DNA from: Mycobacterium sp. 852002-50816_SCH5313054-b
GTDB taxonomy: Bacteria > Actinomycetota > Actinomycetes > Mycobacteriales > Mycobacteriaceae
Length of the DNA stretch: 64,000 bases
NCBI RefSeq assembly: GCF_001667185.1
Contig: NZ_LZIC01000030.1
Coordinates: 124,001-188,000 of the forward strand
Reading direction: 5' to 3'
The notes beneath the pieces were generated by a model. The model ran no database searches and was not told the DNA's origin. It saw only the letters and a list, made by a program, of their open reading frames with translations. The position numbers and the translations under genes are program-made. Shown piece by piece: positions 19,352-28,889 of this stretch (position 1 is its first letter; each line of letters begins with the position of its first letter).

Positions 19352-19876
19352 TCAGCGCTTGCTGTACTGAGGCGCCTTGCGCGCCTTCTTCAGCCCGTAC
19401 TTCTTGCGCTCGGTGGCACGCGGGTCGCGGGTGAGGAAGCCGGCCTTCTTCAGGGCGGGCCGGTCCTCCGGCGAGGCCACGATCAGCGCCCGGGCGATGC
19501 CCAGGCGCAGCGCGCCGGCCTGACCCGACGGGCCGCCGCCGTGCAGCAGGGCGAAGACGTCGAAGCTTTCCACCCGGTCGACGGTCACCAGCGGGGCCTT
19601 GATCAGCTGCTGGTGCACCTTGTTGGGGAAATAGTCCTCCAGGCTGCGGCCGTTGAGGTCGAACTTGCCGGTGCCGGGAACGAGGCGCACCCGCACCACG
19701 GCCTCCTTGCGGCGGCCGACGGTCTGGATGGGCCGCTCGAAGACGAACGCCTCGGCAGGCCGGGCGGCCGGAGCCTCGGCCGGGGTTTCCGGGGTTTCCG
19801 GGGTTTCCGGGGTTTCCGGGGTCGCTGGGGTCTCTGCGGCCTCGGCGGTCTCTAAGGCCTCGGTCGTTTCGGTCAC
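19352..19876 (-). CDS. rpsI: 30S ribosomal protein S9 with repeat-expanded N-terminus
   Basis: Ribosomal protein S9, 174 residues. The conserved core starts near residue 47 ([16 protein letters not shown]) and ends with the basic tail [12 protein letters not shown] that reaches the P site. The N-terminal 45 residues are an acidic, low-complexity extension with repeated (E/A)TP triplets, longer than in M. tuberculosis S9 (about 151 residues). The extension is encoded by a 9-nt tandem repeat at 19782-19835. The start overlaps the rplM stop by 4 nt. Confidence 0.95.
   Translation of the reverse strand: MTETTEALETAEAAETPATPETPETPETPETPAEAPAARPAEAFVFERPIQTVGRRKEAVVRVRLVPGTGKFDLNGRSLEDYFPNKVHQQLIKAPLVTVDRVESFDVFALLHGGGPSGQAGALRLGIARALIVASPEDRPALKKAGFLTRDPRATERKKYGLKKARKAPQYSKR
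19782..19835. repeat. 9-nt tandem repeat inside rpsI
   Basis: Four perfect copies of GGGGTTTCC (19782-19817, plus strand) are followed by two degenerate 9-nt units (to 19835). On the coding strand each unit encodes three residues of the (E/A)TP type. The length is in frame, so copy-number change would lengthen or shorten the S9 tail without a frameshift. Confidence 0.9.
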
Positions 19877-20316
19877 TGGGCCACCTGCTTGATCTCGTAC
19901 GGAACCGGCAGCTGAGCGGTGTGGGGATGCTCCGGACCTGCGTAGACGCGGAGCTTGCGCTGGATCTGACGGCTGAGCTTGTTCTTGGGCAGCATGCCGA
20001 CGATGGCCTTCTCCACGACGCGGGTCGGGTGCTTTTCCAACATCTCGCCGGTCGTGCGCGAGTGCAGGCCGCCGGGATACCCCGAGTGGCGGTAGGCCAG
20101 CTTTTGCTGCAGTTTGTCGCCGGACAGGGCGACCTTCTCGGCGTTGATGACGATGACGAAGTCACCGCCGTCGACATTGGGCGCGAACGTCGGCTTGTGC
20201 TTGCCGCGCAACAGGTTGGCTGCCGCGACGGCAAGGCGGCCAAGCACCACGTCCGTGGCGTCGATGACGTACCACGACCGTGTGGTGTCACCCGCCTTGG
20301 GCGCATAGGTGGGCAC
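19873..20316 (-). CDS. rplM: 50S ribosomal protein L13
   Basis: A 147-residue L13 with the family sequence [13 protein letters not shown] near the N-terminus, the [12 protein letters not shown] segment, HSGYPGG and the conserved [11 protein letters not shown] loop. It is the first gene of the rplM-rpsI operon. Its leader lies in the 175 bp between the start and the hairpin that ends the ESX-4 transcript. Confidence 0.96.
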   Translation of the reverse strand: MPTYAPKAGDTTRSWYVIDATDVVLGRLAVAAANLLRGKHKPTFAPNVDGGDFVIVINAEKVALSGDKLQQKLAYRHSGYPGGLHSRTTGEMLEKHPTRVVEKAIVGMLPKNKLSRQIQRKLRVYAGPEHPHTAQLPVPYEIKQVAQ

Positions 20317-20491
20317 AGTGCTTACCTTCTCTTCTTCTCGAAGTGGATCCCGGGTCGAGCCGGGTGCCGGTCAGGCGTTCACGGTGGGTCCAAAAGGAAG
20401 GGTTCTCGGCGACCGACATTGACCCGAGGCCCCGGCGTTCCGCACGCCAACCGAGCAGCATACCGATGCGCATCCCCGCAGGTCAAAATGA

Positions 20492-20532
20492 CTGTGTGGT
20501 CCCGGCGGCTCTCCACCGCCGGGACCACACAG
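20492..20532. terminator. Strong 17-bp hairpin between esxT and rplM
   Basis: A perfect inverted repeat: CTGTGTGGTCCCGGCGG (20492-20508), a 7-nt loop, then the exact complement (20516-20532). It begins 12 nt after the esxT stop in the direction of transcription. The U-tract is weak (TCATTTTGACC follows), as is common for mycobacterial terminators. It probably ends the ESX-4 minus-strand transcript and insulates rplM. Confidence 0.8.
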
Positions 20533-20543
20533 GGGCCACGGAG

Positions 20544-20840
20544 CTACCTTGCCCAAACGCCGGCGGCCCGGCGGTCGGCGTCCGCCATCTCCTCCGCGCC
20601 GTCGCGCACCGCATTTCCCAGGTCGACCAGTATCTCGTTCAGCGCAGTGGCCGCCTGGTGCCACTTCAGCTGCTCGACCTGGTACGCAGCGGCCGCCTCG
20701 CGGGTCCACAGCTCTCGCAGCGGGGCGATCTGCGAGCTCAACTCGTCCAGCGCCGCGTTGAGACGGGCAGCCGTCGCATGGATTTCCTGGCGGATCGAGT
20801 ATTCGATTTCGCCGAAGTTGTAGGACAGGACCTGATCCAC
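20544..20840 (-). CDS. esxT: EsxT, ESX-4 WXG100-family protein
   Basis: A 98-residue helical-hairpin protein that pairs with EsxU as an ESX-4 substrate. The turn reads LWTREAAAAY, so the WXG Gly is replaced by Arg (W-T-R), as in M. tuberculosis EsxT. The GTG at 20840 (VDQVLSYNFGEIEYSIRQ) was chosen because family similarity begins there; the open frame continues upstream through esxU. It is the last gene of the minus-strand ESX-4 operon, 14 nt after esxU. Confidence 0.92.
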   Translation of the reverse strand: MDQVLSYNFGEIEYSIRQEIHATAARLNAALDELSSQIAPLRELWTREAAAAYQVEQLKWHQAATALNEILVDLGNAVRDGAEEMADADRRAAGVWAR

Positions 20841-20854
20841 GGTCGATCCGTCCC

Positions 20855-21166
20855 TCAGAGGTTCCCGCCGGCGGCGGCGATGCGGTGGGCATGGTCCTCG
20901 CCGGCCTCCAGCAGCGCCGCCTCGTTGCGCCGGATCGTCTCGGCGATCGTGTGCAAGACGTGGTAGAGCCGCGTCGACTCGGCGTTCCAGCGATCCACCA
21001 CATCTTTGAACCGCGCCGCCGCGAGCCCGCCCCACACGGGGCGCGGCACAGTGTTCATGCGGCCGATGAAGGCCTGCAGCATCGCCCGGATCTCGTCGTT
21101 GCGCGCGTCCGTCGTGGCCGCGACCGAGCGCATGAGGCCGAAGTCGGTGCTCAGTGTGTTCGCCAT
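20855..21166 (-). CDS. esxU: EsxU, ESX-4 WXG100-family protein
   Basis: A 103-residue WXG100 protein with a canonical turn ([10 protein letters not shown]) flanked by two long helices. It is the heterodimer partner of EsxT. The ATG at 21166 ([14 protein letters not shown]) matches M. tuberculosis EsxU better than an in-frame start 18 codons upstream. It lies 50 nt after the Rv3446c-like gene. A weaker ECF-type promoter candidate lies in that gap, so esxU-esxT may have their own start besides the eccC4 transcript. Confidence 0.93.
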   Translation of the reverse strand: MANTLSTDFGLMRSVAATTDARNDEIRAMLQAFIGRMNTVPRPVWGGLAAARFKDVVDRWNAESTRLYHVLHTIAETIRRNEAALLEAGEDHAHRIAAAGGNL

Positions 21167-21174
21167 ATCAGATT

Positions 21175-21201
21175 GGACCGCAAGGGACGGCATTCGGTTC
21201 C
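21175..21201 (-). promoter_or_regulatory. Candidate SigM-type promoter of esxU-esxT
   Basis: On the minus strand GGAACC (21201-21196) is followed after 16 nt by GGTCC (21179-21175). The -35 matches the SigM consensus and the -10 differs from CGTC at one position. The predicted start falls within a few bases of the esxU ATG at 21166, the same near-leaderless geometry seen for the EspC-like gene. It is weaker than the promoter at 17847. Confidence 0.45.
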
Positions 21202-21216
21202 GACGGATTGGTCGGC

Positions 21217-22470
21217 TCAACCGATCGCGTGGGCGGACCGCACCGCCTGTTCACACGCATCGCGGACGGCCTCCTCGCGGGCGGGACGGCTCTGGCACCC
21301 GACGCTGATCCGGACGGGCCCGTCCAGCAGCACGATCCATCGGACCTGGTGCGTGGCGCGCACTTCGCGATAGGTCACCGCCGGGCGGCCCGCGCTGCTT
21401 CCGGAGGGATTGAAGTCGACGAACACCCCGGTGGGCTCCGCGTCGATCGCGCGTTTCAAACGCTCGGCGGTGCCTCTCAGCGTTTCGCCGGGCACCGGCG
21501 ACTGGGTGAGGTGCAACGCCACTTCGGGATCCGCCGGGGACGTGACCTGCACCCGGGCTGACCCCGGCCCCGTGATCAACCGCTGCGCGGACCAGTCCGC
21601 GGGCACCGTGAGCGCCACGCGGCCCTCGACCAGAAACGTCGTGGGCGCCGCAAGCACGGCGGCCGGCGGAGAAGGGCCATGCCCGCCGCGGGGCGCACTG
21701 CCCGAGATCGCCAGCGGCAAGGCCGTGAGCACCAGGGCGGCCGCCGCAAGCCCGCCGGCCGTCCGCGCACGGGATCGAACTCCCCTGGTTTCGGCGTTGA
21801 CCGCCGATCCGCGCGCTTCGTCCGGGAGCGAAGCAGCCGACTGGGCCAACCGCGCCAACCGGGCGTCTCCGATCTCGACCGCTGCGCGGCCGCTCTCGCG
21901 CACGGCGTCAGCGATCAACGCCGCGAGGGCCGGCGCGCCGCTCACCGTGCTGGGTGCGTCGATCAGGATCGCCGCGGCGGTCATGCCGGCGATGACCGTC
22001 GCGACCTCCTCGGCAACCGAATGCGCTTCCGCCACCCGCGGTATCGCCGCGACCTCGGCGCCGGTGATCGCGACGAGCCGCTCGGCGATCTCCACCACAA
22101 CGACTGCCCCAGCGTCGCTTTGGGCCTCGGGTGCCCGCCTCAGCAGCCACGATCTGGGACGCGCCAGCGCGTTATCGCCCAGGTTCTTGGCGGCGCGGGT
22201 CACCCGGTCGACCCGCGATGACGGCCACCAGGACGGATGCACGACGACCAGGCCGTCGCCGTTGGCACATTTCATCGACCGCAGCGCGGCGCGCCACAGC
22301 GAATCGACGGCGACCGGACGGCCATCGACCAGCGCCACCCGATCGTCTACCGCGGCGAGCGCCTCCCGGACGACCTCGCAAAGGTCCTCGTCAGCGACCT
22401 TGCCTGTCCCACAACACAATCGGCGGATTGTGCCCGGGCCAGCCTCGAGGACCGCCCGATGACGTGTCAT
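21217..22470 (-). CDS. Type VII secretion-associated protein, Rv3446c family
   Basis: A 417-residue ESX-4 locus protein. The N-terminal 220 residues resemble an actin/HSP70-like or regulatory domain ([17 protein letters not shown], then [22 protein letters not shown]). A single TM segment at about 240-260 ([15 protein letters not shown]) is followed by an extracytoplasmic C-terminal domain ([15 protein letters not shown] to [12 protein letters not shown]) with two cysteines. It is conserved in ESX-4 loci, where its role is not established. The ATG overlaps the eccC4 stop by 4 nt. Confidence 0.85.
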   Translation of the reverse strand: MTRHRAVLEAGPGTIRRLCCGTGKVADEDLCEVVREALAAVDDRVALVDGRPVAVDSLWRAALRSMKCANGDGLVVVHPSWWPSSRVDRVTRAAKNLGDNALARPRSWLLRRAPEAQSDAGAVVVVEIAERLVAITGAEVAAIPRVAEAHSVAEEVATVIAGMTAAAILIDAPSTVSGAPALAALIADAVRESGRAAVEIGDARLARLAQSAASLPDEARGSAVNAETRGVRSRARTAGGLAAAALVLTALPLAISGSAPRGGHGPSPPAAVLAAPTTFLVEGRVALTVPADWSAQRLITGPGSARVQVTSPADPEVALHLTQSPVPGETLRGTAERLKRAIDAEPTGVFVDFNPSGSSAGRPAVTYREVRATHQVRWIVLLDGPVRISVGCQSRPAREEAVRDACEQAVRSAHAIG

Positions 22471-25400
22471 GGGGGCGGACTCCAGGCCACTTGCACAACC
22501 TGTCCGTCACCGGCGCGGGTCATCAGAAGACCACGTCCTGGCGGCATCGGCCGTGGGCGCCCGCCACCCCACGATGCGCCCTCGTCCGGACGCCTACTCA
22601 TCATCAGCGTCATGCAGCCGAGGTCGCGCAGGCCCGCCAACAACGGCTCGAACAGGGCGCGCTCGGCGCCCCCGCTGCGCCGCGACACCACCAGATGCAA
22701 TCCCAGATCCCTTGCGTAGGGCAGGTATTCGACGACGGCAGCGAGCGGGTTGCCCGCCGCGGTGGCCACCAGGTCGTAGTCATCCACCAGGACGTAGTAG
22801 TCGGGCCCCGACCACCACGACCCGGCGCGCAGCTGCGCCTGGGCGGCGTCCGGCGGCGGCATCCGGCGCCGCAGCGCGTCGAGCAGACGCGGTAGCAGCC
22901 GGCCCAGCGCGGCCGCGGACATTGCGTAGCCGCCGAGATGTTCCGATTCGACGACGCCCAACAGGGCGCGGCGATAATCGACGATCAGCAACTGGGCTTC
23001 CGCGGCGGTCTTGGTTCGAACGATCTCGCGACACAGGGTCCGCACCGTGGCCGTCTTCCCACACTCGTTATCGCCGAGGATCAGTAAATGTGAGTGTTGA
23101 CCGAAATCTATTGCGACCGGCGCCAACCGGCGTTCCTCCACGCCGAGCAGGATCCGCGCACCAAGTTGCGCACCGGCCCGCTGGACGACGGCGTCCCGGT
23201 CCACGCGCGGGGGAAGCAGCGGTATCGGCGGCGCGGCCTCTGAACCGTCACAGATCCGCTCGGTGGGCAAAGCGATGACCATGTGCAGGCCCTCGCGGGA
23301 CAGGCCGCGGCCCGGGCTGTCAAGGGGTACTTGCTGCGCCCGCTTGCGGTCGATCTCGGAATCCGCGGGGTCGCCCAGCCGCAACTCGATGCGGGTGCCG
23401 ATCTGATCCCGCAGCGAGGGTCTGATCTCGGCCCAACGCGATGCCGACAACACCACATGCACACCGAACGAAAGCCCCTGCGCCGCAAGGGCGGCGATGG
23501 GCGCCTCGAGTTCCTCGAACTCCTGCCGCAGGCTCGCCCACCCGTCGGCGACGAGGAAGACGTGGGCGAACGGATCGCTGTCCCGCGCTGCGCGGCCTCG
23601 GTGGTTCTCCCGTCGGCGGACAACGGATTCCAACTCGGCGACCACACGCCGGACCAGCTCCGGTTCGGCCCGCCCGGCGACGGCACCCACATGCGGCAGG
23701 GCGCGCAGCGAGCCCAACACTCCGCCGCCGAAGTCAAGGCAGTAAAACTGCACCCGCCCCGGGCCATGGGTGGCCGCCAACGCCGTGATGAGCGTGCCCA
23801 GTGCCGTCGACTTGCCCGATCGGGGCGCGCCGACGATCGCCACATTGCCCGCGGCTCCCGACAGCTCCACCATCAGCGGCGTGCGGCACTGCTCGAAGGG
23901 GCGGTCGACGACGCCGATCGGTGCGGTGAGGCCGCCGGCCGCCGGTGGTGCGTCCCGCAGCAGGGTGTCCAGGGCCGGGGCCGCCCCCAGCGGCGGCAGC
24001 CAAACTTGGTGCGCGGGCGGTCCATGTCCGGTGAGCCGGTCGAGCACGGATTCCAGGACGGACCGAGTGGCCGAGCAGTCCGGCCCGGACGCGCGGGTGA
24101 CCGCGCCGACCGGCCGAGTGCTGAATACCCGTACCGACGCCGTCGGCGCGGGAGCCTGCGCTCCCGCCGCCACCCGTCCCGAAACAAATGAGGCCTGAAA
24201 ACGAATCGGCTCGCCGCTGCTCGTCCGCAGGAATCCCGCGCCGGGCGTGTTGGGCAATTGGTATCCGTCAAGCGTCCCCAGGACCGCACGCGATTCGGCG
24301 GCGGACAGGGTCTTCAGGCAGATCCGATAAGAGAGGTGGGCGTCCAGGCCGCGCAGCCGGCCCTCATCGAGGCGCTGACTGGCCAGCAGCAGGTGCATGC
24401 CCAGCGACCGGCCGAGCCGGCCGATCGCTACGAACATGTCGGCGAACTCGGGGTGCTGGCTGAGCATTTCGGAAAACTCGTCGACGATGATCAGCAACGT
24501 CGGCAAGGCCTCCGTCCGGCCGCCGGCCCGGCGCGCGCGTTCGTAGGCCGCGACGCCGGCGCACCGCGCCGCTCGCAGCAGCCGTTGCCGACGGTCCATC
24601 TCACCGGCCAGCGCATCATGCATCCGCGCCACCAGCGGCGCCTCGTCGGCGAGGTTGGTGACGACGGCGGCGACGTGCGGCGCGCGCGCCAAATCGAGAA
24701 ACGTTGCGCCCCCCTTGAAGTCGATGAGCAGCAGGTTGAGCGCCGCCGGGGAGTTCCGGGCTACCATCCCCAGCGCGATGGTGCGCAGCAGCTCCGACTT
24801 GCCCGAGCCGGTGGCACCCACACAGAGCCCGTGCGGGCCAACACCGTTTTCCGCCGCCTCTTTGATATCCAATTCCAGTGGCGCGCCGTCGAGCGCGACT
24901 CCGATGCGGACGCGCAGCCGAGCGCGGTGATCTTGGCTGCGCCACAACGCCGTCGGATCGAAATCGGTGAGATCTCCGAGCCCCGCCGAGTCCTGCCAGG
25001 CGCCGTGCGGTGCCGAGGCAACCCGATACATCGCAAGCCGGCGCGCACACGTCAGCGCCTCCACGATGTCCATCCAGTCGGGGCATTGCAGCGCTTCGGC
25101 TTCGTCGCCGCGTCGGATCGTCACCGGCGTGCCCTCGCGGCCGGAACCGACCTCGAGGAGCGTGGCACCCGTGATCGCGCCGGGGGTAGCGGGCTCCCCG
25201 AGGTCCGCGACCACGATCGCATGGGGTCCCACACCTACCAGCGCCCGCTGCACCTCCGCTGGACTTCGATACACCATCCGGGCGGAACCCACCGCATCCG
25301 CGGCAATCGGATGTTGATTGTGCGGCAACCACTTCAGCCAATCCCAATACTCTCGGTTCGCGTCGCTGACCGCCCCGACTATCAGCAATCGATCCGGCGG

Positions 25401-26105
25401 GTGCAGCACGGCGAGCTGGCAGATCATCGCGCGCAACAGTCCGCGCACCGAGGTCGAATCGCCCTCGAGTCTGACCTTTCCGGGGCCGGACAAGGCGATC
25501 GTGACGGGCGCGTCCGCGACAATCGAATGCGCTTGGAGGAAGCGACTCAGGGCCGTGGCGGTGACGGGATCCGACGGCTCATGGGATGAAGGCTCCGGGG
25601 CCACCAACCGGATGGGCAGCGGCCGGCTTCCGACTCCCACACGGGCAACGCAGAAGTCCGGGTCGGACACGCTGCGCTCCCACATGCGCACCCCGCCGAT
25701 CAACGTCCACAGCGCGTCGGGGTCCGGATGGCTACGGACCGACGAGGCACGTTGTGCGGCAGCTATTTCGGTGACGGTCACGCGCAGGCGGCTAAGGTAC
25801 CAGAGGTAGTCGACGCGGTCGGCGTCGACGCCTCGCCCCTGCCGTTGGCGACGCCCGGCGGCCACCGACACCGCCATGGAAACCAGCGTCATCGCCGGAA
25901 ATGCCAGGAGCGTCGGATTGCGAGTGCCCGTCGACCCCGAGCCGACGGCCGCCGCCATGACGCCGAGGCCCGCCACCGACACCACAACGGGCAGCCATCT
26001 GGGTGATCGCGGCGGCGGAAGACTTGGCGGCGCTTCGATGACGATATCGGCGGCCTCGACCGCCGGCGGCGGCCGCCGCGCCACCGGCACGAAACACTGA
26101 GTCAT
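22467..26105 (-). CDS. eccC4: EccC4, FtsK/SpoIIIE ATPase of ESX-4
   Basis: The motor ATPase of the ESX-4 secretion channel (1212 residues). Two TM helices lie near residues 35-75. Three ATPase domains follow, with Walker A motifs GATGSGKS (about 430), GAPRSGKS (about 758) and GDNECGKT (about 1008). The first also has the Walker B segment LLIIVDEF. The third P-loop is atypical, as in other EccC C-terminal domains. The ATG at 26105 was chosen for its ribosome site (GGGAGGT, 7 nt upstream) and the divergent eccD4 start; 81 upstream codons of open frame are ignored. It begins the operon eccC4-Rv3446c-esxU-esxT. Confidence 0.94.
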   Translation of the reverse strand: MTQCFVPVARRPPPAVEAADIVIEAPPSLPPPRSPRWLPVVVSVAGLGVMAAAVGSGSTGTRNPTLLAFPAMTLVSMAVSVAAGRRQRQGRGVDADRVDYLWYLSRLRVTVTEIAAAQRASSVRSHPDPDALWTLIGGVRMWERSVSDPDFCVARVGVGSRPLPIRLVAPEPSSHEPSDPVTATALSRFLQAHSIVADAPVTIALSGPGKVRLEGDSTSVRGLLRAMICQLAVLHPPDRLLIVGAVSDANREYWDWLKWLPHNQHPIAADAVGSARMVYRSPAEVQRALVGVGPHAIVVADLGEPATPGAITGATLLEVGSGREGTPVTIRRGDEAEALQCPDWMDIVEALTCARRLAMYRVASAPHGAWQDSAGLGDLTDFDPTALWRSQDHRARLRVRIGVALDGAPLELDIKEAAENGVGPHGLCVGATGSGKSELLRTIALGMVARNSPAALNLLLIDFKGGATFLDLARAPHVAAVVTNLADEAPLVARMHDALAGEMDRRQRLLRAARCAGVAAYERARRAGGRTEALPTLLIIVDEFSEMLSQHPEFADMFVAIGRLGRSLGMHLLLASQRLDEGRLRGLDAHLSYRICLKTLSAAESRAVLGTLDGYQLPNTPGAGFLRTSSGEPIRFQASFVSGRVAAGAQAPAPTASVRVFSTRPVGAVTRASGPDCSATRSVLESVLDRLTGHGPPAHQVWLPPLGAAPALDTLLRDAPPAAGGLTAPIGVVDRPFEQCRTPLMVELSGAAGNVAIVGAPRSGKSTALGTLITALAATHGPGRVQFYCLDFGGGVLGSLRALPHVGAVAGRAEPELVRRVVAELESVVRRRENHRGRAARDSDPFAHVFLVADGWASLRQEFEELEAPIAALAAQGLSFGVHVVLSASRWAEIRPSLRDQIGTRIELRLGDPADSEIDRKRAQQVPLDSPGRGLSREGLHMVIALPTERICDGSEAAPPIPLLPPRVDRDAVVQRAGAQLGARILLGVEERRLAPVAIDFGQHSHLLILGDNECGKTATVRTLCREIVRTKTAAEAQLLIVDYRRALLGVVESEHLGGYAMSAAALGRLLPRLLDALRRRMPPPDAAQAQLRAGSWWSGPDYYVLVDDYDLVATAAGNPLAAVVEYLPYARDLGLHLVVSRRSGGAERALFEPLLAGLRDLGCMTLMMSRRPDEGASWGGGRPRPMPPGRGLLMTRAGDGQVVQVAWSPPP

Positions 26106-26130
26106 CTCGGCACCTCCCACCGTCGGGGCG

Positions 26131-26159
26131 ACGGTATGCAGCGCCGGAATCGGCTGCAA
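26131..26159 (-). promoter_or_regulatory. Candidate SigA-type promoter of the eccC4 operon
   Basis: On the minus strand TTGCAG (26159-26154) is followed after 17 nt by TACCGT (26136-26131), an acceptable mycobacterial SigA-type -35/-10 pair. It lies 26 nt ahead of the eccC4 ATG, with the ribosome site between. Confidence 0.45.
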
Positions 26160-26162
26160 GTC

Positions 26163-26173
26163 GCCTGTGGATA
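26163..26173 (+). promoter_or_regulatory. Motif GCCTGTGGATA shared by the eccD4 and eccB4 upstream regions
   Basis: GCCTGTGGATA lies 62 nt before eccD4, oriented toward it. The same 11 bases occur 74 nt before eccB4, also oriented toward the gene (minus strand, 30330-30320). Similar position and orientation suggest a shared operator or activator site. Chance cannot be excluded from two copies. Confidence 0.35.
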
Positions 26174-26235
26174 GCCGGATTCCGCGGGATGGGCAACCGG
26201 CTACCGTGCCGCTTGTCCGACGGAAGGAGGCGCCG

Positions 26236-27594
26236 ATGGCGGGTATCGATCCGGGGCTGCGCCGTGTGTCGGTCCACGACGGCAGCACCGCCGTCGACTT
26301 GGCCCTGCCCGCGAGGGTCCCGGTCGCCGTCCTGATGCCGTCGATCATCGACTTCCTCGGCGGCCGCGACGACTGCGGTTCCGGTGAACCGGTGGCGAGG
26401 CGCTACCGACTGTCCCGGCCCGGCGCGGCCGCGTTCAGCACCTCGACAACCCTGGCGCAGCAAGGCATCCGAGACGGCGAAATGCTGATCCTGACCGAGT
26501 CCGCTACGCCGCCGCCCGCTCCGCGTTACGAGGATGTGGCAGAGGCGGTGTCGGCGACGCTGGATTCAACGGCCCGGCCCCAGAGCAGCTTGCGGCGCCG
26601 GCAAGCGGCCCGTCTGACCGGCGCGATCGCGGCGAGCGTCCTGACCGGTATCGGTGGGCTGACCCTCATGCGAAACGCGTGCACGGCCGACGTCGCCGGC
26701 GCCACCATCGGAGTCACGGTGTCGGCCGGTTTGGTGGCCCTGCTCTGTGCGGGGGTTGCGCACCGCACGCATGGGGATGCGGTCGCCGGGCTCGCGCTGG
26801 GGGTGATCGCCACCGCGTTCACCGCGGTCGCCGGCTACCTCGCGGTGCCCGGCGTCCCCGGTCTCCCCAACGTGGTGCTGGGTGCGATGACGGCGGCCGT
26901 CACCTCGGTCTTGGCGCTGCGCCTGGCTGGCTGCGGCGCGGTCACACTGACCGCCCTCGCGTGCGTCGCAACGATCATCGCCGCCGCAGCATTTGTCGGT
27001 GTGATCACCGCCGCACCGCCGCACGTCATCGGCTCGGTATCCGCGCTGATATCACTGAGCCTGCTCGGCGTGGCGGCGCGGATATCGATCGCTCTGGCCG
27101 GATTGTCGCCGCAGCTGCCACCCGCGCCGGATCTGGACGCCAGGGCGATCCGCGCCGGCACCTGGTTGACCAGCCTGCTCGCCGCGTTCGCGTGCGGGGC
27201 CACCGTGGGCGCCGTCGTTACTGTGCTCCCCGGCGCGCCGGGGCCGCCCCGCATCGTTTTCGGTGCCCTCGCGGGCGCGTTGTTGGTGCTGCGCGCTGGT
27301 CGCGGCGACGGCAGAGGCGGACTGGTGTTCGCCACGTGCGGAACAGCGGTTATCGCAACCACTTTCGCCGCCCTGGCCCGCGGTGCGCCAAGCGGAGCAT
27401 GGACGGCGGCGATGACGGCAGCGCTGGTCGCCGCGGCGATGTGCCTGGGCTTTGTGGCTTCGGCGGCAGCACCGTCACCGGTGCTGCGCCGCGTCGCCGA
27501 CGTGCTGGAGGGTCTGGCCCTGGTCGCGATGGTGCCCATCACGTGCTGGGTATGCGGGCTCTACGGCGCCGTCCGCGGCTTGAGTCTCACGTGA
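26236..27594 (+). CDS. eccD4: EccD4, ESX-4 membrane channel subunit
   Basis: A 452-residue inner-membrane core component of the ESX-4 channel. Residues 1-85 form the ubiquitin-like YukD domain ([19 protein letters not shown] to [10 protein letters not shown]). A linker and about 11 hydrophobic helices (120-452) follow. The ATG at 26236 has an excellent ribosome site, GGAAGGAGG. It is divergent from eccC4 (130-nt shared promoter region) and overlaps mycP4 by 4 nt (GTGA), so the two are co-translated. Confidence 0.92.
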   Translation: MAGIDPGLRRVSVHDGSTAVDLALPARVPVAVLMPSIIDFLGGRDDCGSGEPVARRYRLSRPGAAAFSTSTTLAQQGIRDGEMLILTESATPPPAPRYEDVAEAVSATLDSTARPQSSLRRRQAARLTGAIAASVLTGIGGLTLMRNACTADVAGATIGVTVSAGLVALLCAGVAHRTHGDAVAGLALGVIATAFTAVAGYLAVPGVPGLPNVVLGAMTAAVTSVLALRLAGCGAVTLTALACVATIIAAAAFVGVITAAPPHVIGSVSALISLSLLGVAARISIALAGLSPQLPPAPDLDARAIRAGTWLTSLLAAFACGATVGAVVTVLPGAPGPPRIVFGALAGALLVLRAGRGDGRGGLVFATCGTAVIATTFAALARGAPSGAWTAAMTAALVAAAMCLGFVASAAAPSPVLRRVADVLEGLALVAMVPITCWVCGLYGAVRGLSLT

Positions 27595-28889
27595 ACGCGT
27601 CGCGCGCCGCGCGGCTCCTGGCGGTGTCGGCACTGGTAGCGCTACCCCACCTGGGAGCCCCTGCTGCACATGCGGTTTCGCCGCCGAGCATCGACGACAA
27701 GTGGCTGCCCAAGCCGGCGCCGCCGGCGCCGCCGTGGCCGACATTGCAACGCGAGGTTTGCGCGACGATGACGACGGACTCGACAAGGGGCCGCGACCCG
27801 TTGGCACATCTCGGCGACCTGCCCCGGGCCTGGCAACTCACTCGCGGTGGGGGACAACGCGTCGCGGTCATCGACACCGGTGTCTCATCGCACCCGAGGC
27901 TGCCCGACGTGGTGCCCGGCGGCGATTACGTATCGACCGGCGATGGCACCCAGGATTGCGACACGCACGGCACCCTGGTGGCCGGAATCATCGCCGCCGC
28001 CGCCGATTCCCAATCCGGCGGCTCCCCCGGGGTGGCGCCTGAAGCCACCGTGATCAGCATCCGCCAGTCCAGTTCGAAATTCTCCCCCGCCCGCGACCGT
28101 TCGCACGCGGCGGTCGGCGATGTGGACACCATGGCCAAGGCGGTCCGCACTGCCGCCGACCTCGGCGCGTCGGTGATCAACATCTCCTCGATTGCCTGCG
28201 TTCCGGTCGGCTCGACACTCGACGACCGAGCGCTGGGAGCCGCCCTGGCATATGCGGTCGACGTCAAGAATGCCGTCGTCGTGGCGGCGGCCGGCAACAG
28301 CGGCGGCGCGGCCCAGTGCCCACGTCAGCGGTCCGACGCGACCTGGCAGACGACCACTGTCGTGGTCAGTCCGGCCTGGTATGACGACTACGTGCTGACC
28401 GTCGGTTCGGTCAACGCCGACGGGACGCCGTCGGACTTCACGCTTGCCGGCCCCTGGGTTGATGTCGCCGCCACTGGCGAAGGCGTGACTGTGCTGGGCG
28501 CACAACCCGTTTCGGGCACCAGCTATGCGGCGCCCGTAGTCAGTGGGCTGGCCGCGCTGATCCGCTCCCGCTTCCCCGCGTTCACCGCGAGACAGGTGAC
28601 GCAGCGCATCGAGGCGACCGCGCACCACCCGCCCGCCGGATGGGATCCGTTCGTTGGCAACGGCACCGTCGACGTGCTGGCCGCGGTCAGCACCGACTCC
28701 AGTCCCCCCGAAACCACCACGCCGACACCGGCGCCCGTCCCGATCGTCACGCCGCCGTCACCGACACCGCCGGATCGGCACGCCCGTGACATCGCATTGC
28801 GCGGCGCGGCCATCTGTCTGGTTGCGCTGCTGGGACTCCTCGCAGCCGGGCGGTTACGGGCCTCCGCCAACCGCGTCGCGGGCGACTGA
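27591..28889 (+). CDS. mycP4: MycP4 mycosin, ESX-4 subtilisin-like protease
   Basis: A 432-residue membrane-anchored serine protease (S8) associated with ESX-4. A signal peptide covers residues 1-28 (ending AHA). The catalytic triad is Asp95 (VIDTG), His126 (DTHGTLVAG) and Ser311 (SGTSYAAP), with oxyanion Asn236 (AAGNSGG). A Pro/Thr-rich linker (355-385) leads to a C-terminal TM helix (about 402-422) and a short basic tail. The GTG at 27591 overlaps the eccD4 stop. Its last 36 nt overlap the convergent eccB4 coding end on the other strand. Confidence 0.93.
   Translation: MNASRAARLLAVSALVALPHLGAPAAHAVSPPSIDDKWLPKPAPPAPPWPTLQREVCATMTTDSTRGRDPLAHLGDLPRAWQLTRGGGQRVAVIDTGVSSHPRLPDVVPGGDYVSTGDGTQDCDTHGTLVAGIIAAAADSQSGGSPGVAPEATVISIRQSSSKFSPARDRSHAAVGDVDTMAKAVRTAADLGASVINISSIACVPVGSTLDDRALGAALAYAVDVKNAVVVAAAGNSGGAAQCPRQRSDATWQTTTVVVSPAWYDDYVLTVGSVNADGTPSDFTLAGPWVDVAATGEGVTVLGAQPVSGTSYAAPVVSGLAALIRSRFPAFTARQVTQRIEATAHHPPAGWDPFVGNGTVDVLAAVSTDSSPPETTTPTPAPVPIVTPPSPTPPDRHARDIALRGAAICLVALLGLLAAGRLRASANRVAGD

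Noticed and set aside
19782..19835. CRISPR-like repeat array
   Set aside because: Units are contiguous, 9 nt long, without spacers, and encode part of S9.
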